From an uncultured Gemmatimonadota bacterium (GTDB lineage: Bacteria > Gemmatimonadota > Gemmatimonadetes > Longimicrobiales > Longimicrobiaceae), in the NCBI GenBank assembly GCA_902805735.1, contig CADCTW010000114.1, forward strand, positions 1 through 53,064: a DNA stretch of 53,064 nt. Direction: 5' to 3'. The stretch's first letter is position 1. The number at the start of each line of letters is the position of its first letter. The position numbers and the translations under genes are program-made. Below are positions 40,398-48,873 of the stretch, one piece after another. The notes beneath the pieces were generated by a model. The model did not search any database, was not told the DNA's origin, and saw only the letters and a list, made by a program, of their open reading frames with translations.

Positions 40398-41339
40398 ATG
40401 GGAATCACAGCTCTATACGCGCTCCTAAAGCCGTTTTTCACGCCCTTGAAGTTGGGATGGAAGGTGGTGCGAAAGGGAGTTTCTGGTGCCAAGGCGAAGC
40501 TGCTTCGTCCGCACGAAGAGCGTGCGACCGAGCTTTATCTACGCAGCTATTTCCACGACCTTTGGGAGCCGCTCACCACTTCGGTGGAGTACTGCGTGCA
40601 CTTCGCCGACGTGGCTAGCGTGCGATTTGGTGATAGATCATACATTCGATTCCGACGACGGGCGGGTTGCGATACACGAGTCGAATCCCTTTCGGTGCGC
40701 CTGTACGCCACAGAACGCGAAATCACTCGCCAGCAGGTGATCGAGATTGATCTCGATTCTGGCATCGCCGAATGGCCGCTGACAAGTCTGCCGCTGCTTG
40801 AGATATATCGTTATGGAGACGGTTTGTACCAGACCATCCACGACTACCGGGTGCGCGTAATCTCCGTAACCCCATCGACCGAGATTCCGGCGGAGAGTCT
40901 TGCGCTCGATCACCATCCAGTGTGCAGGTACATCAACGAGCATTTTGCCAGGAGGGGCGAGGATTTCGTCAACCTGACGGTCTATGCCCATGCCCAGGTT
41001 GAGCTGGGTAGCGCGATCAGGTACGTTCTGCTTCGGCCAGACGAGGGGTTGAGTCACTGGAGAGGCGCGCTGTGGTGGACGCCCCGTGAGGCACTTGTAC
41101 GCCTGCTCACATGGGAGCCTGTCCTGCGATCCCTGTTCTGGACTTTGGTCGTCACTCGCCTCGTCCGCGTGGAAGAGGACAGCCGCATCAGAAGCGGAAT
41201 CGCGTGGATCACCGCGGCGCGCCTGCACCGGCTGTTCCATTCCGATCGTTGTCACCGGCGACGCATCCGGCGGCCCGCCATGTCTCGTCGGGCGCGCTGG
41301 TTTCTTCAGGAGATGCAGAGGACGCGCGGGGCGGACTAG
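40398..41339 (+). CDS. Unknown protein of atypical composition
   Basis: 313 residues, excellent SD (GGGGAGGAC). An amphipathic N-terminus (ITALYALLKPFFTPLKLGWK) could sit on a membrane; the centre is beta-rich (SVRFGDRSYIRFRRR, VESLSVRLYATERE), and the end is a basic helix (RRRIRRPAMSRRARWF). Codon use is less GC-biased than in neighbouring genes, suggesting horizontal transfer. I recognise no family. It lies next to a MntA-HepT module. Confidence 0.65.
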   Translation: MGITALYALLKPFFTPLKLGWKVVRKGVSGAKAKLLRPHEERATELYLRSYFHDLWEPLTTSVEYCVHFADVASVRFGDRSYIRFRRRAGCDTRVESLSVRLYATEREITRQQVIEIDLDSGIAEWPLTSLPLLEIYRYGDGLYQTIHDYRVRVISVTPSTEIPAESLALDHHPVCRYINEHFARRGEDFVNLTVYAHAQVELGSAIRYVLLRPDEGLSHWRGALWWTPREALVRLLTWEPVLRSLFWTLVVTRLVRVEEDSRIRSGIAWITAARLHRLFHSDRCHRRRIRRPAMSRRARWFLQEMQRTRGAD

Positions 41340-41342
41340 AAT

Positions 41343-41413
41343 TGGTCTCACACAGAGACACAGAGGCACAGAGATGAAGTCACCTCTGTGCCTCTGTGTC
41401 TCTGTGTGAGCCA
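41343..41413. repeat. Dispersed hairpin element, copy 21 (full), filling a convergent gap
   Basis: Occupies nearly all of the 80-bp gap between the stops at 41339 and 41420; flank AACTGATTGGCTCAC shared with copies 4 and 5. Confidence 0.95.
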
Positions 41414-41419
41414 ATCAGT

Positions 41420-43093
41420 TCAGCGGCGCTCGGAGCGCAGATCGAGGCCGGAGTGGTCGAATGCCGACATGTCCGCCACGCCGCGCCCGCTTTCCTCGTA
41501 GCGGATCGTCACGCTGTCGCCCACCTGCACGAAGGGGAGCTCGGGCGAGAGGGTGGAGGCGCCCACGAAGGCGACGTTGGGCGTGCCCTCCAGCAGCAGG
41601 TAGTAGTAGGTGTCGCCGTCTCGCTCGTCGCGGCCCAGGCGGGCTACCTTGCCGCTGACCTGGGTGCCGACGGTGCGGTCGTCGGCCGTGGCGCCCGAGC
41701 GGTTGGCGAGCATCTGGCGGTACTTCCTCATGGCGCTTCGCACGTCCTCGCCGGTCCCCACGATCTGGTCGTTCTGCACCGAAACGAAGGAGACGGCCTT
41801 CACGAAGCCCGCCGCGTCGTGCAGCGGCACCAGGTACGTCCACGTTCCCTGCACGTTGTACGGCGTGGGGAACCCGGCCGCGTACCGCTTCTCCTGCACG
41901 CTGCCCTGCGCGGAGGCCATGGCGGCCCCCTCGGTGGCGCCGGACTGGAGCCGGTAGGTGGCCTTGCCCGTGCGCGTGTCCACCAGCATGTAGCCCGTGG
42001 TCCCCTTGTCCGCGTTCACGGAGGTGATGCCCGTGTAGATGTACTGGCGCCCGTCGCGCCCCAGCACCCGCGCCACCCCCTCGGTGCTGGTGAGCTTGTC
42101 GCGCCCGGAGGTGTTGAGCCAGCCGCGGACGTACCGCCCCCAGTCGTCGATCTGCTCCATCGTAAGGTCCTCGGGCTGGATAAGGTCGACCCACGCGGGG
42201 CACTTCGCGATCGCGCAGCGCTCCGCGGCGCCGGTCTGCATGTCCAGGATCACCGCGCCCACCGGCTCGTTTCCGCCGAAGCCCACGCGCCGAACGTACT
42301 CCGTGGCCACGATGAACGGGCGCCCGGCATCGTCCACCTCGAACGACAGGTCGGTGAGGCCCTTGCCGATGAAGCCGTTCTGGTAGAGGTGGCGCCGGGT
42401 GTCCTGGCTTAGGAAGGCGCCCGCGTTGTAGCGGAGCCGCAGCGGCCTGCCCGCCGCCTCGGTGACCAGGCGGACGTCGCGCGAATCGGAGGCGGACACC
42501 ATCACGTAGCCCGGCGTGCCGTCGGCGCCCATCCAGCGCAGGAAGCCGGAGTGGTCGAGCGGCGCCACCCAGTACCATCCTCCCCGCACGATCTGCAGCT
42601 CCATCCGCCCGATGCGCACCTGCGAGCCAAGCGCTCCCTTCTCGCCCAGGACGCGCTCGGCCAGACGGGAGGCCATCCCCTGGCCGATGGTGCGCATGGT
42701 GTTGGGGTCCACCGGCGCGAGGGCGGGGTCGTTCCTCAGGGTGTCCACCGGGCCCAGCAGGCCGCGGTACGCCGACGCGTGCAGCATGGGCGTGCTCGCC
42801 AGGAACGCGGCCGCGCCGGCCAGCATCACCGCCAGCAGGGTGAGCACCGCCGGCCCGCCGCGGAACTGCTTCTTGCGCGCGGACGCCACCAGCCCGCCGG
42901 TCAGGGCGCCGATGGCGGCCCCGCCCGCCGCATAGAGCAGCGGGTCGATGAACCCGTACGCCATCACGGGAAGATCTACGTACGCCACGAGGAGGGCGAC
43001 GAGCGCGGCGGCGCCCACGGCGGGGAGCGAGCCCGCGGAGGCCAGCCCCGCGAATACGGCGGCGATGGCCGCGGCGATGAGATACCCGAGCAT
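41420..43093 (-). CDS. Membrane protein with large extracytoplasmic domain, unknown function
   Basis: 557 residues. Four hydrophobic helices in the first 115 residues (GYLIAAAIAAVFAGLASAG, AVGAAALVALLVAYVDLP, DPLLYAAGGAAIGALTGGLV, AVLTLLAVMLAGAAAFL) followed by a 440-residue beta-rich soluble part containing repeated GYMLVDTRTGKATYR- and IYTGITSVNADKG-like segments, reminiscent of PepSY-like or YcdB-like modules but without a clear match. The C-terminal 90 residues (GTQVSGKVARLGRDERDGDT) look like an OB-type domain. No catalytic motif seen. Confidence 0.75.
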   Translation of the reverse strand: MLGYLIAAAIAAVFAGLASAGSLPAVGAAALVALLVAYVDLPVMAYGFIDPLLYAAGGAAIGALTGGLVASARKKQFRGGPAVLTLLAVMLAGAAAFLASTPMLHASAYRGLLGPVDTLRNDPALAPVDPNTMRTIGQGMASRLAERVLGEKGALGSQVRIGRMELQIVRGGWYWVAPLDHSGFLRWMGADGTPGYVMVSASDSRDVRLVTEAAGRPLRLRYNAGAFLSQDTRRHLYQNGFIGKGLTDLSFEVDDAGRPFIVATEYVRRVGFGGNEPVGAVILDMQTGAAERCAIAKCPAWVDLIQPEDLTMEQIDDWGRYVRGWLNTSGRDKLTSTEGVARVLGRDGRQYIYTGITSVNADKGTTGYMLVDTRTGKATYRLQSGATEGAAMASAQGSVQEKRYAAGFPTPYNVQGTWTYLVPLHDAAGFVKAVSFVSVQNDQIVGTGEDVRSAMRKYRQMLANRSGATADDRTVGTQVSGKVARLGRDERDGDTYYYLLLEGTPNVAFVGASTLSPELPFVQVGDSVTIRYEESGRGVADMSAFDHSGLDLRSERR

Positions 43094-43151
43094 CTGCTCC
43101 AGTGTGCGGTCAGGGTGGGGCGGTCAACGTGTGCCGGTCCGTACGGTATCC

Positions 43152-43214
43152 CGGGCTCACAAGATTCGGCCAGATCTAAGTTCTTCTCTGTGCCTCCGTG
43201 TCTCTGCGCGAGGC
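43152..43214. repeat. Dispersed hairpin element, copy 22 (left arm eroded)
   Basis: Right arm TTCTCTGTGCCTCCGTGTCT, CTGCGCGAGGC is clear; left arm retains only GGGCTCACAAG. Located between divergent starts at 43093 and 43361. Confidence 0.75.
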
Positions 43215-43360
43215 AAGCCGTTCAGCAGGGCACGGGACTTTCGGGGCGAGCGGGCTCAGCATGCGACGGCCGGGCGGCGTTTGCCGTGCACGCCGCGCCC
43301 CCCCGTTCCGCACACGCCGCGCGAAAGCGGCGGGCGTGCGCTTCTTCTTCCCGGGCTTCC

Positions 43361-43942
43361 ATGTTCCTGCCTCGCCGCCCCTCCGCCGCCCTCATCGCCC
43401 GCGTGCTGGCCACGCAGCACTCCGCGCCGCTGAGCTACGCGGAGGCGGGAATGACGCGCTCCGCGGACACGCGCGGGTATCCGCGCAATCACCACGAGGC
43501 CGTCGTGGGCACCGGCTCCGACGTGTACCTGCGCGCCGTCGCGGCCGTGAGGGGCTGGGCGATGTACGACCTGCCCTTCACCGAGCTGCATCCGCCCGGG
43601 GCACCCGTGGTGGAGGGCGCCGTCGTGGCGACGGTGGTGCGGCACCTGGGGTTCTGGTCCATCAACCCGTGCCGCGTGGTGTACGTGGATGAAGAGGAGA
43701 CGCCCGCGCTGCGTGCCTTCAGCTTCGCCATCGGCACGCTGCCGCTGCACAGCGAGCGCGGCGAGGAGCGCTTCCGCGTGGAGTGGAACCGCGCCAGCGG
43801 CGAGGTGCGCTTCGAGATCCTGGCCTACGCCGCCGCCCGCCACTGGATGGCCCGCCTCAGCGGCCCCTACGTCCACCACCTGCAGCGCCGCTTCGGCCGC
43901 GCCGCTCTCCAGGCGGTGCGTGCGAGGGTGGAGCGGGGGTAA
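43361..43942 (+). CDS. DUF1990 family protein
   Basis: 193 residues. LSYAEAGMTRSADTRGYPRN, then HHEAVVGTGSDVYLRAVAAV, FWSINPCRVVYVDEE and FSFAIGTLPLHSERGEERF match the DUF1990 fold, a small beta-barrel-like domain of unknown function common in soil bacteria. ATG 43361 was chosen because the domain begins directly after it. Confidence 0.88.
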   Translation: MFLPRRPSAALIARVLATQHSAPLSYAEAGMTRSADTRGYPRNHHEAVVGTGSDVYLRAVAAVRGWAMYDLPFTELHPPGAPVVEGAVVATVVRHLGFWSINPCRVVYVDEEETPALRAFSFAIGTLPLHSERGEERFRVEWNRASGEVRFEILAYAAARHWMARLSGPYVHHLQRRFGRAALQAVRARVERG

Positions 43943-43946
43943 AGCA

Positions 43947-43975
43947 CTCCCTGTGTCTCCGTGCCTCCGTGCGAC
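43947..43975. repeat. Dispersed hairpin element, copy 23 (right arm only)
   Basis: CTCCCTGTGTCTCCGTGCCT, CCGTGCGACAC, a few bases after the DUF1990 stop and before the M48 gene. Confidence 0.75.
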
Positions 43976-44033
43976 ACCCCGGGGTGGCGGGAGCGGATCT
44001 TGCCCCCGGGGCGGGCACCACCACAGGGAGGCA

Positions 44034-45479
44034 ATGATGAGAGTATCGTGGAAGGCGCGCTCGTGCGTGCTGCTGCTGGCGGCCGGGTGCGCGACCAACC
44101 CGGTGACGGGGCGCAGGCAGCTTTCGCTGGTCCCGGAGTCGCAGGAGATCCAGATGGGGCAGCAGGCGGCGGTGCAGGTGTCGCGCGAGATCGGGCTGGT
44201 GCCGGACTCGTCGCTGCAGCGGTACGTGCAGGGGCTGGGCGGCACCCTGGCCGCCGCGTCGGAGCGGCCCGCGCTGCCCTGGACCTTTCGCGTGGTGGAC
44301 GATCCCACCCCCAACGCCTTCGCGCTGCCGGGCGGCTACATCTTCCTGACGCGCGGGATGCTGGCGCTGATGAACTCGGAGGCGGAGCTCGCCACCGTGC
44401 TGGGCCACGAGATCGGGCACGTCACCGCCAAGCACCAGGTGACGATGATGAGCCGCGCCCAGCTCGCGCAGATCGGCCTGGGGCTGGGGAGCGTGCTGGT
44501 GCCGGAGCTGCAGAACTTCGGCGGGCTGGCGAGCGGCGGGCTGCAGCTGCTCTTCCTGCGCTACAGCCGCGACGCCGAGCGCCAGGCGGACGCCCTGGGC
44601 TTCAAGTACGCCGTGGGGCAGCGCTACGAGCCGCGGGAGATGGCGCGCGTGTTCCAGTCGCTGCAGCGGGTGGGGGAGACGGAGCGGAGCCGGTCGGGGC
44701 GCAGCCCGCTGCCGGGCTACCTGGCGTCGCACCCGGGCGAGCCGGAGCGCATCGCGGCCGTGGAGCGCCGCGCCGCCGAGGTGCCCGCCGGCACGGCCAC
44801 GCGAGTGGAGCGCGCCGCCTACCTGCAGCGGCTCAGCGGGATGGTGTACGGCGAAAACCCGCGCCAGGGCTACTTCCAGCAGGGGGTCTTCCTGCACCCC
44901 GATCTGCGCTTCAGCGTCGTCTTCCCGGCGCAGTGGCGCACGCAGAACCTGCCGCAGGCCGTCACCGGCAGCAGCGCGCGGCAGGACGCCATCGTCCAGC
45001 TCACCCTGGCGGAGCAGGCGGCGAGCGCGGAGGCGGCGGCGCGGCGGTTCTTCTCGCAGCAGGGGGTGCAGGCGGGGCAGGGCGGGCGCACCACCGTCAA
45101 CGGGCTCCCCGCGACGGTCGTGTACTTCCAGGCGCGGACGCAGCAGGGCGTGATCGCGGGGATCGCGCAGTGGGTGGAGCACGGCGGGCGGGTGTACCAG
45201 CTCCTGGCCTTCGCGCCGGGGCAGCTCTTCCGCCAGTACGAGGGGCTCTTCCGGCAGACGCTGGGCAGCTTCTCGCCCGTGAGCGACCCCGCGGTGCTCA
45301 ACATCCGCCCCAACCGAATCCGTGTCGTGCGCCTGCCCCAGGCCATGACGCTGGCCGACTTCCACCGCCGCTACCCCTCCACCATCCCCGTGGAGGAGCT
45401 GGCGATCATCAACCAGGTGGCCGGCCCCGCGACGACGATCCCCGCCGGGACGATGCTCAAGCAGGTGGTGCGCGAGTAA
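44034..45479 (+). CDS. M48 zinc metalloprotease lipoprotein (BepA/LoiP-like)
   Basis: 481 residues. Lipobox LLAAGC; zinc motif LGHEIGHV (H125, E126, H129) with the third ligand in RDAERQADALG; the NAFALPGGYIFLTRGML block is the standard M48 signature. C-terminal extension includes a LysM-like end (LADFHRRYPSTIPVEELAII). It probably degrades misfolded envelope proteins. Two adjacent ATGs (44034, 44037); SD GGGAGG is close upstream. Confidence 0.9.
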   Translation: MMRVSWKARSCVLLLAAGCATNPVTGRRQLSLVPESQEIQMGQQAAVQVSREIGLVPDSSLQRYVQGLGGTLAAASERPALPWTFRVVDDPTPNAFALPGGYIFLTRGMLALMNSEAELATVLGHEIGHVTAKHQVTMMSRAQLAQIGLGLGSVLVPELQNFGGLASGGLQLLFLRYSRDAERQADALGFKYAVGQRYEPREMARVFQSLQRVGETERSRSGRSPLPGYLASHPGEPERIAAVERRAAEVPAGTATRVERAAYLQRLSGMVYGENPRQGYFQQGVFLHPDLRFSVVFPAQWRTQNLPQAVTGSSARQDAIVQLTLAEQAASAEAAARRFFSQQGVQAGQGGRTTVNGLPATVVYFQARTQQGVIAGIAQWVEHGGRVYQLLAFAPGQLFRQYEGLFRQTLGSFSPVSDPAVLNIRPNRIRVVRLPQAMTLADFHRRYPSTIPVEELAIINQVAGPATTIPAGTMLKQVVRE

Positions 45480-45483
45480 ACAG

Positions 45484-45553
45484 CGGGGCTCACACAGAGA
45501 CACAGAGGCACAGAGATGAATTGGTCTCTGTGCCTCCGTGTCTCTGTGTGAGC
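45484..45553. repeat. Dispersed hairpin element, copy 24 (full), filling a convergent gap
   Basis: Lies in the 78-bp gap between the M48 stop (45479) and the stop at 45558. Confidence 0.95.
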
Positions 45554-45557
45554 TTCT

Positions 45558-45791
45558 TCAGGAAGTGCCGTCGTGGTCCGCGTCGCCCAGGGCGCGGTCC
45601 ACGGGCTCGGGGACGTGGCCCTGCTGCATCTCGTGCAGGTCCTTTTGGTTCCTCACCAGCACCGCGACGACCGACCCGATCACCAGGGCCAGGATCCCGG
45701 CGCTGGCCCCGACGCGCTGGCCCCACACGGCACCGGCCACGGCCCCGCACACCACCGCGACCACGAGCGCGATCAGCAGACGCTTCATCAT
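45558..45791 (-). CDS. Small two-helix membrane protein
   Basis: 77 residues. Perfect SD (GGAGGTGA) before tandem ATGs at 45791/45788. Two membrane helices (LLIALVVAVVCGAVAGAVW and AGILALVIGSVVAVLV) and an acidic C-tail (VPEPVDRALGDADHDG). Function unknown. Confidence 0.75.
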   Translation of the reverse strand: MMKRLLIALVVAVVCGAVAGAVWGQRVGASAGILALVIGSVVAVLVRNQKDLHEMQQGHVPEPVDRALGDADHDGTS

Positions 45792-45841
45792 AGTCACCTC
45801 CCGGTTGCGCGTTGTCCCCGCACAGCCGGGGCCAGAAACGC

Positions 45842-45883
45842 GGGGCTCACACAGAGGCACAGAGGCACAGAGATGACTTCATC
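45842..45883. repeat. Dispersed hairpin element, copy 25 (left arm only)
   Basis: Three complete left units then ATGACTTCAT and no right arm; located in the divergent space between the small membrane protein and the serine hydrolase. Confidence 0.85.
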
Positions 45884-45948
45884 GCGGGTGGCGTGGTATT
45901 TTCGGTGACCGCCCGTGACGTGCCAACCTCCCCATTCCAGAGAAACCG

Positions 45949-47523
45949 ATGAACAGGCGCTCCATTCTCCCCGCGCTCGGCGCGGCGCTCGTGCTGGCGG
46001 GCGCGGCGCGCGCACAGCAGCCGCGCAGTCTCGCCGCGCCGACCGATCCGCAGCGGGTCGCGAGGCTGAGCAGCGCGTTTCCGCAGATCGACCGGGTGAT
46101 GAGGGAGTTCGCGGAGAGGTCGCACGTGCCGGGGATCGCGTACGGGATCGTGGTGGACGGGCGCGTGGTGCACGTGGGGACGGCGGGGGTGCGCGAGGTG
46201 GCGTCGCGCGCGCCGGTGGACACGGCCACCGTGTTCCGCATCGCGTCCATGACCAAGAGCTTCACGGCCGCGGCCATCCTGCAGCTCCGCGACGATGGGA
46301 AGCTGTCGCTGGACGACCCCGCCGAGCGCTACGTCCCCGAGCTGAGGGGGCTGCGCTACCCCACCAGCGATGCGCCCAAGATCACCATCCGCCACCTCCT
46401 CACGCACTCCGAGGGCTTCCCGGAAGACAACCCCTGGGGCGACCAGCAGCTCGCCGCCACCGACGAGGAGATGTCGCGGATGATGCGCGCCGGCATCCCC
46501 TTCTCCACCGCGCCGGGCACCGCCTACGAATACTCCAACTACGGCTTCGCCATCCTGGGCCGCATCATCGCCAACGTGAGCGGGATGCCGTACCCGCGTT
46601 ACCTGGAGGAGCGCGTGCTGCGACCGCTGGGGATGAACGTCACCACGCTGGAAGCCGCACGGGTGCCCGCGCACCGGCTGGCGCACGGGTACCGCCGGCA
46701 GGACGGGGAGTGGCTGGAGGAGAAGCAGCTCCCAGACGGAGCGTTCGGGCCCATGGGCGGGATGCTGACCTCGGTGAGCGACCTTGGGCGCTGGGTGGCG
46801 TTCATGCTGGACGCGTGGCCCCCGCGCGACGGCCCCGAGCGCGGCCCGCTGCGGCGCTCGTCCGTGCGCGAGATGCAGCAGGTGGCGCGCTACAGCGGCG
46901 CGTCCGCCGTGCGCGACACGGCCGGGCGCGTGGTGCTGAGCGCGGGCGGCTACGGCTACGGGCTGGGGGTGCGGCAGACGTGCCTCTTCCGCACCTCGGT
47001 GTCGCACACGGGCGGCCTTCCCGGCTTCGGCTCGCTGATGCGGTGGCTCCCCGAGTACGGCGTGGGGATCGTGGCGATGGGCAACCTCACCTACACCGGC
47101 TGGGGCGGCGTCACCGAGCAGGCGCTGGACCTCCTGGCGAAGACGGGCGGCCTCACCCCCCGCGCCCCGCAGCCCGCCCCCGTGCTGCTGGAGCGCCGCG
47201 CGCAGGTGTCGCGCCTGGTCGCGCGCTGGAGCGAGCCCCTGGCCGACAGCGTGGCCGCCATGAACCTGTTCCTGGACGAGCCCAGGGAACGCCGCCGCGC
47301 CGCCCTGGACCGCCTGCGCACCGCCGCCGGGGGCGAGTGCCGCGAGGAAGGGCCCTTCGTGGCCGAGAACGCCCTGCGCGGGCGGTGGCGCATGCGGTGC
47401 GCGAACGGGGACCTGCGCGTCACCATCACCCTTGCGCCCACCGAGCCGGCGCAGGTGCAGTACCTGGACGTGCGGCCGATGGCGCGCGAGGAGTCGCTGG
47501 ACCCGCCCCCGGTGTGCCGGTGA
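45949..47523 (+). CDS. Secreted serine hydrolase, beta-lactamase/PBP-like (class C fold)
   Basis: 524 residues; signal ending ARAQ. RIASMTKSFTAAAIL gives SxxK (S100, K103), the YxN motif is YSNYGFAI near residue 190, and the later HTGGLPGFGS corresponds to the KTG/HxG block. These penicillin-binding-protein-like esterases or peptidases act in the periplasm or outside. The gene starts about 65 bp after a half hairpin. Confidence 0.88.
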   Translation: MNRRSILPALGAALVLAGAARAQQPRSLAAPTDPQRVARLSSAFPQIDRVMREFAERSHVPGIAYGIVVDGRVVHVGTAGVREVASRAPVDTATVFRIASMTKSFTAAAILQLRDDGKLSLDDPAERYVPELRGLRYPTSDAPKITIRHLLTHSEGFPEDNPWGDQQLAATDEEMSRMMRAGIPFSTAPGTAYEYSNYGFAILGRIIANVSGMPYPRYLEERVLRPLGMNVTTLEAARVPAHRLAHGYRRQDGEWLEEKQLPDGAFGPMGGMLTSVSDLGRWVAFMLDAWPPRDGPERGPLRRSSVREMQQVARYSGASAVRDTAGRVVLSAGGYGYGLGVRQTCLFRTSVSHTGGLPGFGSLMRWLPEYGVGIVAMGNLTYTGWGGVTEQALDLLAKTGGLTPRAPQPAPVLLERRAQVSRLVARWSEPLADSVAAMNLFLDEPRERRRAALDRLRTAAGGECREEGPFVAENALRGRWRMRCANGDLRVTITLAPTEPAQVQYLDVRPMAREESLDPPPVCR

Positions 47524-47587
47524 CGAGAGGCTTGTCAGTACAGCCGCCGCGTAACACATTGCGCCTTTCTTCCTGACATTGAAGAAC

Positions 47588-47659
47588 GGGGCTCACACAG
47601 AGGCACAGAGACACAGAGAGAAGGCAATCCTCCGTGTCTCCGTGGCTCTGGGTGAGCCC
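47588..47659. repeat. Dispersed hairpin element, copy 26 (full, variant)
   Basis: Arms carry several C-to-T and A-to-G changes (CCTCCGTGTCTCCGTGGCTC on the right); between two plus-strand genes. Confidence 0.88.
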
Positions 47660-47680
47660 CTTCCCTTGAAGCGAAACGCC

Positions 47681-48574
47681 ATGCGTCTCTTCCTGTTCGT
47701 GCTTCTCCTGATCGCCGCGCCCCTGCACGGGCAGGCGGATGCGGCGCTGAGCGCCAAGCTGCAGAACGTGGTGCGCGGGTTCCGCGGGGAGGTGGGGATC
47801 TACGTGCGGAACCTGCGCACGGGGGCGGGGGCGGAGATCAACGCGGACACGGTTTTCCCCACGGCGAGCATGATCAAGGTGCCCATCCTCCTGGCGCTGT
47901 ACGACCGGGTGGAGCAGGGGAAGATGGACCTGGAGGCGCGGGTGCCGCGGCCGGACACGCTCAACTACCGCTACGTGGAGAGCACCGACGTGGTGGCCTA
48001 CATGGCGCCGGGCGACACGCTGCCGCTGCGCGAGCTCGCCTTCCTGATGCTCACGGTGAGCGACAACGTGGCGAGCCTGTGGATCCAGGCGGAGGTGGGC
48101 GGGGGGGCGGCGGTCAACGAGTGGCTGGCGGGGCACGGCTTCCGCCACACGCGCGTCAACTCGCACACGCCGGGACGCGAGCAGGCGCGCTCCGTGTACG
48201 GCTGGGGCCAGACGACGCCGCGCGAGATCGCCGAGGCGCTGGTGATGATCCGCCAGGGGCGCGCGGTGAGCCCCCGCGCGTCCGAAGACATGTACCGGAT
48301 GCTCACCAACAGCTACTGGAAGGGCGAGGCGCTCTCGCAGATCCCGCCTACGGTGCAGGCCGCGTCCAAGCAGGGCTTCGTGGACCGCTCCCGCTCCGAG
48401 GTGCTGCTGGTGAACGCGCCCGCGGGCGACTACGTGCTCGCCGTCATCACCAAGAACCAGGCGGACACCGGCTACCAGGAGGGCAACGAGGGCTCGCGCC
48501 TCCTCCGCGCCGTCTCCCGCACCGTGTACGAGCACTTCAACCCGCGCGACCCCTGGCGCCCCGCGGCGAGGTGA
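47681..48574 (+). CDS. Class A-like serine beta-lactamase family protein
   Basis: 297 residues; signal MRLFLFVLLLIAAPLHGQA. SxxK is TASMIKV (S63, K66), SDN is present in LTVSDNVASLW, and the KTG box is replaced by KQG in ASKQGFVDRSRSEV. The class A Omega-loop ExxLN is not obvious, so substrate range and even lactamase activity are uncertain; it may be a low-molecular-weight D-Ala-D-Ala enzyme. Followed 3 bp after its stop by a large inverted repeat. Confidence 0.85.
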   Translation: MRLFLFVLLLIAAPLHGQADAALSAKLQNVVRGFRGEVGIYVRNLRTGAGAEINADTVFPTASMIKVPILLALYDRVEQGKMDLEARVPRPDTLNYRYVESTDVVAYMAPGDTLPLRELAFLMLTVSDNVASLWIQAEVGGGAAVNEWLAGHGFRHTRVNSHTPGREQARSVYGWGQTTPREIAEALVMIRQGRAVSPRASEDMYRMLTNSYWKGEALSQIPPTVQAASKQGFVDRSRSEVLLVNAPAGDYVLAVITKNQADTGYQEGNEGSRLLRAVSRTVYEHFNPRDPWRPAAR

Positions 48575-48577
48575 GCC

Positions 48578-48712
48578 CCAGGAGCGAATGAATTCGCCGC
48601 TGGGACGACATGAAGTGCCCCTGCGGGCACTGTGTTCTCGAAGCGGGAGCCGCGGAACCAGTCCGCGGAGCGGACTTCGTGCAGGTCCAGCGGCGAATTC
48701 ATTCGCTCCTGG
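48578..48712. repeat. MITE-like element with perfect 26-bp inverted ends
   Basis: Left end 48578-48603 (starts CCAGGAGCGAATGAATTC) and right end 48687-48712 are perfect inverse complements; an 83-bp centre contains further partial pairings such as GTGCCCCTGCGGGCAC. It is a different family from the 8-mer hairpin and has only this copy in the window. The same stretch up to 48873 otherwise holds a TTGGTGC box near 48788-48794 and a second GGTGC at 48801-48805. Confidence 0.75.
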
Positions 48713-48873
48713 ACGGGTCGCGCGATCATCTCGCGGCCCAGGCGGATACGGTGTGAGTCCCAGCCGTTTGTCTCGAACCGGGCGATTTTGGTGCGCCGGA
48801 GGTGCAATCGCGTATGGCCCCTCCCCTTCGACTCACCAGCACCGACGTTGACCCCACAACCGAGGAGCCCTTA

